From positions 110,038 through 174,037 of the forward strand of contig NZ_JACSQY010000007.1 in NCBI RefSeq assembly GCF_014836415.1: DNA of 64,000 nt, given 5' to 3'. The notes beneath the pieces were generated by a model. That model did no database searches. It saw only the letters and a list, made by a program, of their open reading frames with translations, and was not told where the DNA came from. How positions within the stretch are numbered: the first letter of the stretch is position 1; every line of letters begins with the position of its first letter. The DNA comes from Sporosarcina gallistercoris (GTDB lineage Bacteria > Bacillota > Bacilli > Bacillales_A > Planococcaceae). Of this stretch, positions 16,390-24,588 are shown one piece after another. The position numbers were made by a program, and so were the translations under genes.

Positions 16390-17163
16390 TCACGTTCTCG
16401 ATTTCTGCACTTCTTTTTGCAGATGCTGCCAGATGTCGACAAACTGCGCTGCCAGTTCCGGATCTTTCCGAATCTCTTCGATCTTTCGCGGACGCGGCCG
16501 ATCGACTCGAACTTCCTGAATGATTTGCCCCGGTTGCGCACTCATGAGCAAAATCCGATCGCTGAGCATGAGCGCTTCGTCGATACTATGAGTGATAAAC
16601 AGCACCGTTTTTTTCGTTTCTGCCCAAATACTCAATAATTCTTCTTGAAGGATGAATTTATTTTGTTCATCTAATGCAGCAAAAGGTTCATCCATCAGCA
16701 AGATCTCAGGATCATTTGCAAACGCACGAGCAATGCTGACACGTTGCTTCATGCCTCCAGACAGTTCACTTGGGTAAAGACCCGCAAATTGTGTGAGCCC
16801 GGTTTTCTCCAAATAATAAGCGGTTTGTTTTGCAATGATGTCTTTTGGTGCTTTACGCATCGCGAGCCCGAATGCCACGTTGTCCTCCACTGTCATCCAA
16901 GGCAGAATCCCTTTTTCTTGAAACACCATGGATTGCAACGGGCGCTTCGACTGTTCAGCATTGATCTTGAAATTTCCTGCGCTATGTTTTTCAAGTCCCG
17001 CTAAAATGCGCAATAGTGTAGTTTTACCACAACCGCTCGGACCGACCAGACAGACGAATTCACCGTCTTCGATCGTGAGCGAAATATTTTGTAACGCTGT
17101 CACACTTCCCGTTTTCTTCACGAACACTTTCGTCAAATCTTCAATTTCAATTTTAGGGGGCAT
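16390..17163 (-). CDS. ABC ATPase, SsuB/TauB-like
   Basis: The 257-residue ATPase has Walker A GPSGCGKTTLLRILAG, signature LSGGMKQRVSIARAFA and Walker B ILLMDEPFAALDEQ. It is of the nitrate/sulfonate/taurine importer class and energises the neighbouring permease. GGTGAAC-type ribosome site; it starts four bases after the permease stop, so the operon order is permease, ATPase, binding protein. Confidence 0.9.
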   Translation of the reverse strand: MPPKIEIEDLTKVFVKKTGSVTALQNISLTIEDGEFVCLVGPSGCGKTTLLRILAGLEKHSAGNFKINAEQSKRPLQSMVFQEKGILPWMTVEDNVAFGLAMRKAPKDIIAKQTAYYLEKTGLTQFAGLYPSELSGGMKQRVSIARAFANDPEILLMDEPFAALDEQNKFILQEELLSIWAETKKTVLFITHSIDEALMLSDRILLMSAQPGQIIQEVRVDRPRPRKIEEIRKDPELAAQFVDIWQHLQKEVQKSRT

Positions 17164-17167
17164 CTGT

Positions 17168-17995
17168 TCACCTCCACGGCAGCAGTTTTTTCTGAAGACC
17201 CCTCAACAGCAACGAGAACAAATAACCAAAGAACGAAATCATGATCAACCCGACAAACATATTTTGGAGTAAAAATGCTTTGTACGACGTCCAAATCAGA
17301 TAGCCGATACCTGAAGTCGCCCCCATCATCTCCGCAGCCACTATCGTTAATAACGCAATCGCCTGCCCCATCTGAATTCCTTCCAGCATGACCGGCAGTG
17401 CTCCAGGCAATGCTATTTTAAAAAAGAATTGAGACTTACTCGCCCCATAGTTGTTTGCGACATCCAGGTATATTCTATCGATGTTGAGGACACCCGCAGC
17501 GGTATTGATGACAACTGGGAAGAACACACTTCCTGCAATTGTGATGACTTTCGACAAGTCTCCAATCCCGAATAGAATGATGATGATCGGGAGCAGCGCG
17601 AGTGTTGGTATTGGCATGAGTGCCATCACAAGTGGCGAGACAAAGTGCCGGATTGGTGTGAATAGCCCCATCATCAGACCGATAATGATACCGGGAATCA
17701 CCCCTGCGAGAAATCCTAGCGCAATCCTATACAGGGAGACACCGACATGTTGAGCGATCGCTCCGCTCATCAGCAGTTCCCAAAATGTTTGCAGAATGGC
17801 GGTCGGCGGCGGGAAGAAACGGATATCCATGACACCGGTTCGGGAGAGGACTTCCCATAGTACGAGTAACAAGACTGGAGAAACAATCGTGAGCAGTTGT
17901 TGCAGACGTGCTTTCGTTTGTTGACGTTTCCATTCTGCTCGTTCCACACGCACAGGATCTTGCACAATTTTACCTGATTGAGTCACTTTCACCAC
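17168..17995 (-). CDS. ABC permease, SsuC-like
   Basis: The 275-residue permease has six hydrophobic segments and the EAA-like cytoplasmic loop ANNYGASKSQFFFKIALPGA, typical of BPD-type importers. The GTG at 17995 is the frame start; GTG at 17992 or 17986 are equally possible, since AGGTGAGGTG overlaps them. First gene of the three-gene importer operon. The gap to the preceding terminator is only about 50 bp, leaving little room for regulation. Confidence 0.88.
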   Translation of the reverse strand: MVKVTQSGKIVQDPVRVERAEWKRQQTKARLQQLLTIVSPVLLLVLWEVLSRTGVMDIRFFPPPTAILQTFWELLMSGAIAQHVGVSLYRIALGFLAGVIPGIIIGLMMGLFTPIRHFVSPLVMALMPIPTLALLPIIIILFGIGDLSKVITIAGSVFFPVVINTAAGVLNIDRIYLDVANNYGASKSQFFFKIALPGALPVMLEGIQMGQAIALLTIVAAEMMGATSGIGYLIWTSYKAFLLQNMFVGLIMISFFGYLFSLLLRGLQKKLLPWR

Positions 17996-18044
17996 CTCAC
18001 CTCAATCTATGCACCGGCCTACTAGGCTGGGTGGGCAATTGCAC

Positions 18045-18083
18045 AAAAAACCTCCGCATCCAGTTTGGGATGCAGAGGTTTTT
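18045..18083 (-). terminator. terminator after the AI-2E-type gene
   Basis: AAACCTCCGCATCC (loop) GGATGCAGAGGTTT with one mismatch, then TTTTTT on the minus strand; T run also on the plus strand. Confidence 0.85.
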
Positions 18084-19163
18084 TCACACTGTCTTCGTAG
18101 CGGTTTTTTGTATGTCTTTTCTTGCTGCGTAAATATTAGTAACGATTACTTTAGCCACTCCATAAACAGGTACAGCTACGATAATTCCGACAAATCCTGC
18201 GATATTACCAGCTGCAAGCAGCAGTGTAATGACGGTTAGCGGGTGAATATCGAGAGATTTCCCCATAACGTTCGGGGTGATGAAGTTACTGTCCACTTGG
18301 TTGGCGATTAACGTAATCACTGCAACCCAAATGACTAATTTCGGGTCTTGCGTAAATGCGATCAAAATCGCAGGCATTACAGCAATCCACGGTCCGATAA
18401 ATGGAATCAAGTTCATAAATAATGTGAAAATGGCTATGAGCAACGCATATTGCAGACCAATGATCCAATAACCGATTAAAATAATCGTTGCTAGAATCGC
18501 ACTTATTAAAAATTGACCTTGAATGTAGCTGCGGAGCACGTGATCAATATCATGTAGGGTTTTCTTGACCCACTCCCGACGCTTCCCGCTGAAGTATTTG
18601 TATATTTTAGGAGCAAATTTCTCATGATCCTTCAACATGAAGACGAAGAAGAAAGGCACAAGGACAAGCAAGATGAGCGCTTGGACGAACGATTGCAAAA
18701 ATGTAACAATCCAACCACCAAATTTCAGCGCATACGACTGGATTTTATCCGCTGCACTGTTTAGAGATTCCTCAAGTTTCGGGGGTAGGTCTTTCTTCTG
18801 TTCGAGTGCCACATCTACTACATGGTTAAAATCCTTCGCAAGTTTAGGTCCATTGTCGACCAACGTGTTCACCTGGTCTGTTATGGGAGGCCCGACAACT
18901 GCTGAGAACGCATAAACCCCGCCAATCAAAATGACGAAGATGATAAGAATGCTCCCCCATCTCGGCACTTTCCGCTTTTCAAGAAAACGTTGAATGGGTT
19001 CGGTCATGTAGTACAGCACACCCCCCAGAACTAGCGGAAGAATGATGGCTTTGGCAATAATGCCGATTGGTGCAAAGATGTAATTGATCTCTAAAAAGAA
19101 TTTAATAATCAATAGTGCCAGCAAAATGGCAACGCCTGATTGAAACCACAGTTTCTTCGTCAA
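18084..19163 (-). CDS. AI-2E family transporter
   Basis: The 359-residue protein has seven to eight membrane segments and an extracytoplasmic loop of about 100 residues. It carries the family's late motif LIPFIGPWIAVMPAIL and the C-terminal GKSLDIHPLTVI. Members range from AI-2 exporters (TqsA) to Na+/H+ antiporters, so the substrate is not settled. I start it at TTG 19163 (MTKKLWFQSG), seven bases after GGAAGGAGG; the longer frame from 19244 has no site. Confidence 0.85.
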   Translation of the reverse strand: MTKKLWFQSGVAILLALLIIKFFLEINYIFAPIGIIAKAIILPLVLGGVLYYMTEPIQRFLEKRKVPRWGSILIIFVILIGGVYAFSAVVGPPITDQVNTLVDNGPKLAKDFNHVVDVALEQKKDLPPKLEESLNSAADKIQSYALKFGGWIVTFLQSFVQALILLVLVPFFFVFMLKDHEKFAPKIYKYFSGKRREWVKKTLHDIDHVLRSYIQGQFLISAILATIILIGYWIIGLQYALLIAIFTLFMNLIPFIGPWIAVMPAILIAFTQDPKLVIWVAVITLIANQVDSNFITPNVMGKSLDIHPLTVITLLLAAGNIAGFVGIIVAVPVYGVAKVIVTNIYAARKDIQKTATKTV

Positions 19164-19243
19164 AACACAGCCTCCTTCCCAATTACTATATTGTTTAGTT
19201 GTTATTAGTATACGAGTTTCCGTGCATGGTGTCGAACACGGCA

Positions 19244-19272
19244 CAAAAAAATCATCCCTATTTAAGGGATGA
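19244..19272 (-). terminator. terminator after the DUF4956 gene
   Basis: Minus-strand TCATCCCT (loop TAAAT) AGGGATGA followed by TTTTTTT. Confidence 0.85.
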
Positions 19273-19283
19273 CCTCGTTTTGG

Positions 19284-19967
19284 TTAGTCGCGCATTTCCA
19301 AGTAAGAAAGAGAGACTTTCAAGTTGGCATTGCGTTCACGGATTGCATCCAGCAATACTTGGTCTTTTGTATCGACTTTGCTGCGGATTGCGAATGTATA
19401 TAAGATCATCGTACCTAAATTTGTTGTCTCCACTTGTCGCAACTGATAGTAGTCAGTCTTTTCCTCCAACACATCATCCAACAAGCTCTCGTGGTTTAAA
19501 TTTTCGGGGACAGTCACTTTTAAAATCTGCGTATCTTTTCCTTTGCCATAATCGACTTTGTACAACAGGTAGAAAATTAGACTTGCGAATAGTGTTAATG
19601 CGATTGCGAGCGGAAACTGGAACAATCCCGCTGTCATCCCTACACATAAACCGAAGAATATGTAGGCAATGTCTTTCGCGTTTGTGACGGCGCTCCGGAA
19701 ACGGATGAGTGAGAATACAGCGAACAAACCAAATGCAACACCTGCATTGCCGCTCACGACGTTCATCACAACAGATACGACAACGCTCATCATAATAATC
19801 GTATGGACAAAAGCTTGTGAATAGCGTTCTCCTGTAAACGTGATTTGGTACACTTTCGTAATGACTAAACTAAGTACAAATGCCAATGCCATTGCCGCCA
19901 AACTCATCCAGATAGTCGGCGCACCTTCAAACCCATTAGATGTAAACAAGCTCGTGATCTGATCCAT
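19284..19967 (-). CDS. DUF4956 membrane protein
   Basis: The 227-residue protein has four hydrophobic segments and the DUF4956 core (SGNAGVAFGLFAVFSLIRFR, then TNAKDIAYIFFGLCVGM), ending in a cytosolic alpha/beta domain. This family is nearly always beside VTC-domain genes, as here, and a joint role in polyphosphate or envelope polymer work is inferred. The start at 19967 (MDQITSLFTS) is chosen because GGAGGAATGGAAG places GGAGG eight bases upstream. It overlaps the VTC gene by 32 bases. Confidence 0.82.
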   Translation of the reverse strand: MDQITSLFTSNGFEGAPTIWMSLAAMALAFVLSLVITKVYQITFTGERYSQAFVHTIIMMSVVVSVVMNVVSGNAGVAFGLFAVFSLIRFRSAVTNAKDIAYIFFGLCVGMTAGLFQFPLAIALTLFASLIFYLLYKVDYGKGKDTQILKVTVPENLNHESLLDDVLEEKTDYYQLRQVETTNLGTMILYTFAIRSKVDTKDQVLLDAIRERNANLKVSLSYLEMRD

Positions 19968-20745
19968 CTTCCATTCCTCCAATTGTTGGTTGTTCTAATT
20001 CTTTCGGTTCCGAATATCCTGTTTGAGGCAGTACTTCCCCATCCAACAATTCAATACTTGTACAGAACTTGGATGCACTGCGTTGCTCGCAGTTCAAGTC
20101 TTGCAAGATTCGCGCCAGCCATAGTGGTACGGCGTGATCCACTTTGACTTCTAAAACAACGAGGTCCTCGTCGATGAAATGATTCCCATAAGAACCGTTT
20201 TCGATATGTAAGTCGTCGTTTCGACACTTCAAATCAAAATCGAACGTAATACGTAATTCAGGATCCGTCACACCATGCAGAGCATGACGATGATAACTTA
20301 CCACCATTTCAGGTTTTAAGTTGTAAAGTTTCTTGAAGTAATCGATTTCCTTCATGACTTGCAGATTGGAGGTTTCCATATCTGACAAATCTCCCTTTGC
20401 TTCCCCTTCAAGATAGCGGTATGCCTCTCGAAGCGGCAATAGCAACCGACGTTTGTTGACTACATTTTTGTGTTTCTGTTTCACTTCAAAAAAAGCAGTG
20501 CTGTCCAAATCCGCCTCGTCGTACACACGCAAACGTAGTTTTTGACGATACTTCAATTTGTTTTTCGTTTCAAAATAAATCGATTTCTCGGGGCTGTCGA
20601 AGTATAAGCTAGTAATAGTATATCTTCCGTCTGTCCCGTTTTTATCATTTCGCATTCTAGTTCCAATACGATCCACCAATTCTTCATACTGCCGGCGTGT
20701 GATCAAATATTTTTGTTCTTTTCTGCTAAAGATCTCGATCGCCAT
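19936..20745 (-). CDS. VTC-domain polyphosphate polymerase-like protein
   Basis: The 269-residue protein is a triphosphate-tunnel-type VTC domain: SRKEQKYLITRRQYEEL, KLKYRQKLRLRVYDE, FEVKQKHKNVVNKRR and VVLEVKVDHAVPLWL carry the alternating basic and acidic residues that line the tunnel. VTC4 in yeast makes polyphosphate; bacterial versions are presumed to do similar. The N-terminal cytosolic domain has no membrane segment, and DUF4956 next door supplies the membrane part. The ATG at 20745 follows an AAGAGAGGGA site. Confidence 0.85.
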   Translation of the reverse strand: MAIEIFSRKEQKYLITRRQYEELVDRIGTRMRNDKNGTDGRYTITSLYFDSPEKSIYFETKNKLKYRQKLRLRVYDEADLDSTAFFEVKQKHKNVVNKRRLLLPLREAYRYLEGEAKGDLSDMETSNLQVMKEIDYFKKLYNLKPEMVVSYHRHALHGVTDPELRITFDFDLKCRNDDLHIENGSYGNHFIDEDLVVLEVKVDHAVPLWLARILQDLNCEQRSASKFCTSIELLDGEVLPQTGYSEPKELEQPTIGGMEDGSDHELVYI

Positions 20746-20921
20746 GTGAGTCCCTCTCTTTCAACTGTTTTCCCTCTGTACATTCAACTTTACAAGACCG
20801 AAATGTGAACTCCATGAAGGATCCATTAAAAAACGGTGAGAACGCGAATGATTTGTATACTTTCTACGAATGTGGGTAGGTTATAGAAGAATCGAATGTT
20901 TATGGGAAGGAGTGTTTCATT

Positions 20922-21044
20922 ATGAAAAAGACGGCACTGGTGGCTATCGGTCTTGGAGTGGCATACTTAATGCGCAACGAAGATTCCAGGAATAAGATGA
21001 TGAATCAACTTGACTCATTTGCAGGAGGCAGTTCTTCAAAGTAA
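20922..21044 (+). CDS. 40-residue protein, family not recognised
   Basis: The short gene encodes MKKTALVAIGLGVAYLMRNE and then DSRNKMMNQLDSFAGGSSSK. A hydrophobic N-terminal half could anchor it in the membrane, and the C-terminus is polar. GGAAGGAGTG sits seven to eight bases before the ATG. The codon use is normal and it lies alone between divergent and unrelated genes. Function unknown; real by ribosome site and composition. Confidence 0.6.
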   Translation: MKKTALVAIGLGVAYLMRNEDSRNKMMNQLDSFAGGSSSK

Positions 21045-21151
21045 GCTCTGCTCTAGATTCGCTGTAGGCAGCTGGGGGATATCCCTGGTTGCTTTTTTGT
21101 GTTCATTATTCAGATTATTGACCGATGTTAAGGTAAAGGAAGGTGAATTCT

Positions 21152-21967
21152 TTGCTAGGTCAATGGCAATCGACAGGTCTCATGGTCATTCGTAACATGA
21201 ATACTCAACATTCCATTGCTGCCACCTCCATGCGGCGTCTTTCCACGGGGTTACGCATTAATAGTGCGGCAGATGATCCTGCAGGTCTTGCGATTTCCGA
21301 AAAAATGCGTGGTCAAATAAGAGGACTGGCTACGGCACAACGAAATATACAGGATGGAATATCGCTGATTCAAACGGCGGAAGGGGCTCTGGATGAGACA
21401 CATGCCATGTTGCAGCGCATGCGTGAATTGAGTGTTCAAGCTTCTAATGGAACTCTGACAGATGAAGACCGCAAAATGCTCGATGAAGAGTTCCAGCAAC
21501 TGAAAAAGGAAATTCAACGAACTTCCAAAGACACGGAGTTCAATACAAAGCCACTTCTAGATGGCTCCCAAACAGATTTAAAGATCCAAGTTGGAGCGAA
21601 CGCCGGACAAGCAATCTCCATTGGTATCCATTCCATGAGTTCAGTCTCTTTAGGACTCAATGACGTGTCGATTGCGACTCAACAGGACGCGGAAAAAGCG
21701 ATTGGAATGTTGGATAAGGCAGTTCAAACTGTTTCTTCCGAACGGGGAAAGCTCGGTGCGATCAGCAATCGACTGGAACATGCATATAACAATGCCATGA
21801 CGATGGAAGAAAATTTGACCAGTGCGGAATCCAGAATCCGGGATGCGGATATCGCAAAAGAAATGATGTCACTGACAAAGGCCAATTTACTTGCACAAGT
21901 GGGCCAGTATGTATTGTCTCTTCATATGCAGCAAGCCCAATCCGTTTTACAGTTGTTGAAACAATAA
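21152..21967 (+). CDS. atypical orphan flagellin
   Basis: The 271-residue protein keeps the flagellin D0/D1 blocks: STGLRINSAADDPAGLAISE, the NIQDGISLIQTAEGALDETH helix, and the end RIRDADIAKEMMSLTKANLL with QSVLQLLKQ. The middle is short, as in minimal Bacillus flagellins. The N-terminus is unusual: the canonical M-I-I-N-H-N start is replaced by VIRNMNTQHSIAATSMRRL with a deletion, and TTG 21152 (after GGAAGGTG) would add LGQWQSTGLM. No flagellar gene is nearby. The C-terminal AQVGQYVLSLHMQQAQ also departs from the usual QANQQPQ pattern. Could be a minor or secondary filament protein. Confidence 0.85.
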   Translation: MLGQWQSTGLMVIRNMNTQHSIAATSMRRLSTGLRINSAADDPAGLAISEKMRGQIRGLATAQRNIQDGISLIQTAEGALDETHAMLQRMRELSVQASNGTLTDEDRKMLDEEFQQLKKEIQRTSKDTEFNTKPLLDGSQTDLKIQVGANAGQAISIGIHSMSSVSLGLNDVSIATQQDAEKAIGMLDKAVQTVSSERGKLGAISNRLEHAYNNAMTMEENLTSAESRIRDADIAKEMMSLTKANLLAQVGQYVLSLHMQQAQSVLQLLKQ

Positions 21968-22003
21968 AACCCGCCTGCCTATTAAATAGGCGTTGGCGGG
22001 TTG
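21966..22003. terminator. bidirectional terminator after flagellin gene
   Basis: AACCCGCC ... GGCGGGTT with an inner GCCTATT/AATAGGC stem, ending the flagellin gene and the convergent 22005-22412 gene. Confidence 0.8.
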
Positions 22004-22004
22004 T

Positions 22005-22412
22005 TTAAACGAATCGATTTTCAAAGCCTAGTATCGGAATACGGTCTTCCTCTACGTTAATACTATGAAAAGGAAGTTCAATCATATATTCTTCACTACC
22101 GTATGGTTGCAATTCTAATTTTTTCACAGCAAAAGCGTTATTAGTCACCAGCTTTACCATACCAGTGTGAGAATCGATTCCTTCGATTGCAAATCGATGT
22201 CCTCCCAGCATTGCATAAGGCACGATTTCATAAGCGTCTTCTAACTCTTTCAGTTCCACGGGTCGAAGCAGTGAAGTCGTAGAGCCGCCTATAAGTGAAA
22301 AGCCATTTCTCAGCTCATCTGGATTTGTCGTTGCTAAGTAGATTTGTTTGTTTCTAGAACTGATTTCGTATTCTTTTCCGTTCCATCGTGCAAATCTCCC
22401 TTTGCGAATCAT
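22005..22412 (-). CDS. 135-residue protein, family not recognised
   Basis: A soluble protein with a repeated beta-strand pattern, starting RKGRFARWNGKEYEISSRNK and ending in EEDRIPILGFENRF. No signal peptide or membrane segment. GGAGGTGATGAG precedes the ATG and codon use is normal, so the gene looks real. The start suggests a small beta-barrel followed by a second domain, but I can name no family. Single-gene unit convergent with the flagellin. Confidence 0.7.
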   Translation of the reverse strand: MIRKGRFARWNGKEYEISSRNKQIYLATTNPDELRNGFSLIGGSTTSLLRPVELKELEDAYEIVPYAMLGGHRFAIEGIDSHTGMVKLVTNNAFAVKKLELQPYGSEEYMIELPFHSINVEEDRIPILGFENRFV

Positions 22413-22580
22413 CTCATCACCTCCGAAAAGTCCGTAAAAGTTTAAAAAGTGTATATCTATAAGTATACAAATACTCGTAAGTTTTCAATAGCTTGGTTCG
22501 AACTATTTTGTCTTGAGAGTGAAGGCGCATTCTTCAAGGACTTTGTTAGTTGGTAATATCTATACCCTTTTCCAATCGGT

Positions 22581-22606
22581 GTTTAACCTATCCCAAGCAG
22601 GGGTAT
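22581..22606 (+). promoter_or_regulatory. SigB promoter of csbD
   Basis: GTTTAA, 14 bases, GGGTAT: an exact match to the SigB consensus GTTTAA-N12-14-GGGTAT, 37 bases before the ATG of the CsbD-like gene. Confidence 0.85.
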
Positions 22607-22642
22607 AAAATAACCACATACAACTTTAGGAGGTTTTTAGAT

Positions 22643-22822
22643 ATGGCAGATCATGGTTTTTCAGACAAAGTAAAAGGTGCAGTAAACAAAGCAAAAGGCG
22701 AAGCAAAAGACCAATACGGAAATGCAACTGGCGATACTAAAAAGCAAGCAGAAGGTAAACTGGATAAAATGAAGGGCGAAGTGCAAGAGAAAGTTGGAGA
22801 AATGAAAGACAACCGCCATTAA
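22643..22822 (+). CDS. csbD: CsbD-family general stress protein
   Basis: The 59-residue hydrophilic protein has the CsbD pattern: DKVKGAVNKAKGEAKDQYGN, then KKQAEGKLDKMKGEVQEKVG. CsbD is a SigB-controlled stress protein of unknown mechanism. The start at 22643 (MADHGFSDK) follows AGGAGG by eight to nine bases and lies just below the perfect SigB promoter. A hairpin terminator follows. Single-gene unit. Confidence 0.9.
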   Translation: MADHGFSDKVKGAVNKAKGEAKDQYGNATGDTKKQAEGKLDKMKGEVQEKVGEMKDNRH

Positions 22823-22825
22823 GTT

Positions 22826-22877
22826 AAAAAAGTAGTTGTGAGCAGGTTGGTACTATACCACTTGCTTGCAACTTTTT
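22826..22877 (+). terminator. terminator after csbD
   Basis: AGTTGTGAGCAGGTTGGT (loop ACTAT) ACCACTTGCTTGCAACT with a few mismatches, then TTTTC. Confidence 0.75.
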
Positions 22878-22959
22878 CATGTAACATTACACTAATGTTC
22901 TATAATGATAATGGTTTCCGTTAATAAAGTTTTTCAACCTCACCATATGTTTTCATAAC

Positions 22960-22988
22960 AAAACCCGACTTAATGCGAGTCGGGTTTT
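22960..22988 (-). terminator. terminator of GSP17M-like gene
   Basis: AAAACCCGACT (loop TAATGCG) AGTCGGGTTTT: 11-bp perfect stem, with TTTTG on both strands. Confidence 0.88.
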
Positions 22989-22991
22989 GTA

Positions 22992-23495
22992 TTAGAGATG
23001 ATTCGTATTAATACGCGGGTACCTACCGGCGTTCTCTTCGGTTTCCGCATCTTCACCTGCATTTTCAAGTGGGACTCCACTATCCGAAATCACGCTAGAG
23101 CTGTCTGATTTTGGAACCTCCGTCTTAGCGTTCTCACCGGATGGATCTGGAGAGCGCGGCGCTTTCGGATCATCCAATACAAACAATGCTACTCCGCCAT
23201 CTTTGACTTCATTGTAAAACGCTTGCGTTTGCTGTTCGTTAAAACCAAGCTGCTCTAATGCTTCCTTCGCTGGCTGATCATTAGTAAAGAAGTATTTCAT
23301 ACGGCCAAGAAAACCATCCTGTTCTCTAGTCACCAACACGATATCCGTTTGGTCTTCAAGCATTCGATCGTTATCTTCTAAATTGGACACCGCCAAAATT
23401 TCGTCTTTCGCGTAGCCGAACGACTTCAGTTCAGTGATTTTAATCAAGACATTATCAATAGAATGGAATGTCCCCACATACCGTTTTTGCTTCAT
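22992..23495 (-). CDS. general stress protein 17M-like (YflT domain)
   Basis: The 167-residue protein has a YflT/GSP17M domain in its first 110 residues (start KRYVGTFHSIDNVLIKITEL, then GYAKDEILAVSNLEDN, and DGGVALFVLD at its end). An acidic, Ser- and Pro-rich tail of about 55 residues follows. This family is heat- and SigB-induced in Bacillus. GGGAGGGAATG precedes the ATG. A SigB-like box lies upstream. Function unknown in the family; the tail is longer than usual. Confidence 0.8.
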   Translation of the reverse strand: MKQKRYVGTFHSIDNVLIKITELKSFGYAKDEILAVSNLEDNDRMLEDQTDIVLVTREQDGFLGRMKYFFTNDQPAKEALEQLGFNEQQTQAFYNEVKDGGVALFVLDDPKAPRSPDPSGENAKTEVPKSDSSSVISDSGVPLENAGEDAETEENAGRYPRINTNHL

Positions 23496-23547
23496 GACTC
23501 ATTCCCTCCCTTCGTCACAAAATTGTTCAGTCCCTGTGTTCGTATGT

Positions 23548-23574
23548 ATTCCCCATAACAGCACTTTTAGAAAC
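23548..23574 (-). promoter_or_regulatory. candidate SigB promoter for GSP17M-like gene
   Basis: Minus-strand GTTTCT, 15 bases, GGGAAT; one base longer than the usual spacer. Confidence 0.35.
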
Positions 23575-23650
23575 ACTTATTTTGTAAGGTTTATTTTTTG
23601 GTGATTAGTCAATACTGTATAGTATCAAATAGAAGGAGTGGACGCTTCCT

Positions 23651-23956
23651 ATGGACGTTAAAGGCAAAGTTGAAGGCGAATTGAACAAAATGGACAGTGA
23701 GAAGAAAGAAGACATCCTAAAGAACTTTACATCGTTCAAAGATTATCTCTCAGACAAAGTGCACAAAGGTGAAAAGTTAGGACTCAGTGAGGAACAGCTG
23801 ACAAAAGCAACGGAATATGTTGCAGGGTACTTGGCTAAGCACGAGGAACCTAAAAATCGCGAGCAATACGTACTTCAAGAACTTTGGAAAGTCGGAGACA
23901 AAGAAGAACAAAAAGCACTGTCCAGTCTTTTACTAAAACTCGTCAAAGCGGAGTAA
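23651..23956 (+). CDS. DUF3243 (YmfJ-like) protein
   Basis: The 101-residue soluble protein matches the DUF3243 pattern: FTSFKDYLSDKVHKGEKLGL, then YLAKHEEPKNREQYVLQELW and LLLKLVK at the end. Helical, function unknown; B. subtilis YmfJ is the counterpart. It has an extra 20-residue N-terminal stretch compared with YmfJ. GGAGTG precedes the ATG; it is followed after 21 bases by a second small gene with its own AAAGGAGG, so the two form an operon. Confidence 0.8.
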   Translation: MDVKGKVEGELNKMDSEKKEDILKNFTSFKDYLSDKVHKGEKLGLSEEQLTKATEYVAGYLAKHEEPKNREQYVLQELWKVGDKEEQKALSSLLLKLVKAE

Positions 23957-23977
23957 CTCCTAAAAGGAGGATTATTC

Positions 23978-24217
23978 ATGAATAACAAGAAGAAGTCTTT
24001 TACATCCGAAGATCGAAAAGAGGTTGTTCAACCTTATTTGGATAACCCAGATGCGGTAAAAACTGAAAAAGAATCCCTTTTTGATATGCATGAAGATATG
24101 CAAACAGTCGATGCTGTACCGGTTGAAGACTCTCGTATGGAATGGGAAGAAGAAAAGCAAGAAAACCATCGCAAATCTAAAGACCAATCATCGAGTGAAG
24201 AAAAGTATAACAGTTAA
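23978..24217 (+). CDS. 79-residue acidic protein, family not recognised
   Basis: A very hydrophilic, Glu/Lys/Ser-rich protein (KKSFTSEDRKEVVQPYLDNP, tail KSKDQSSSEEKYNS) with no membrane segment and probably largely disordered. AAAGGAGG lies before the ATG. It follows the DUF3243 gene and ends just before a terminator. No function is proposed. Confidence 0.65.
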   Translation: MNNKKKSFTSEDRKEVVQPYLDNPDAVKTEKESLFDMHEDMQTVDAVPVEDSRMEWEEEKQENHRKSKDQSSSEEKYNS

Positions 24218-24230
24218 TCATCACAGCATC

Positions 24231-24257
24231 AGACACCCTCTCAGTTGGAGGGTGTTT
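24231..24257 (+). terminator. terminator, first copy of a 27-bp duplicated palindrome
   Basis: ACACCCTC (loop TCAGTTG) GAGGGTGT then TT. The same 27 bases recur at 25246-25272, flanking the decayed mobile DNA between. Confidence 0.85.
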
Positions 24258-24262
24258 CAGAC

Positions 24263-24312
24263 TTTAGACAAAAGGGTTGGGAATCGATTTGATTTCCAAC
24301 CCTTTTGTCTTT
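24263..24312. repeat. long hairpin element
   Basis: AGACAAAAGGGTTGG at 24267 pairs with CCAACCCTTTTGTCT ending near 24310: a 15-bp perfect stem with a 13-base loop, followed by TTTTGC. It resembles a terminator but closely follows another, so it may be an insertion-derived palindrome. Confidence 0.6.
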
Positions 24313-24349
24313 TTGCATCGTTGACTCTGAAAATGAAGGCTAACAGGCC

Positions 24350-24473
24350 GTTGATCTCCGTTCCGGACGGGCGCTTTCCGGGGGCTTGCCCTCAGCCTCC
24401 TCGTCGCTTCGCTTCTGCGGGGTCTTCGCGCTGCGCTGATCCCCAGGAGTCGCCGTCCTCCACTTCAATCAAC
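24350..24473 (+). repeat. REP-like intergenic element, copy 2
   Basis: A 124-bp element bounded by GTTGAT and ATCAAC, with the internal blocks GGGCGCTTTCCGGGGGC, CTGCGGGGTCTTCG and CAGGAGTCGCCGTCCTCCAC shared with 11104-11255. Confidence 0.8.
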
Positions 24474-24588
24474 TGAATTTCCCATGAGACATTCACATCT
24501 TTCAAGCAAAGAATGTAGTTTGCGGACTCCTTGTCCATCTAGCAAGTCTAACTAGATGTAACCGAAGACTTGAGAAACCTATATGAAA

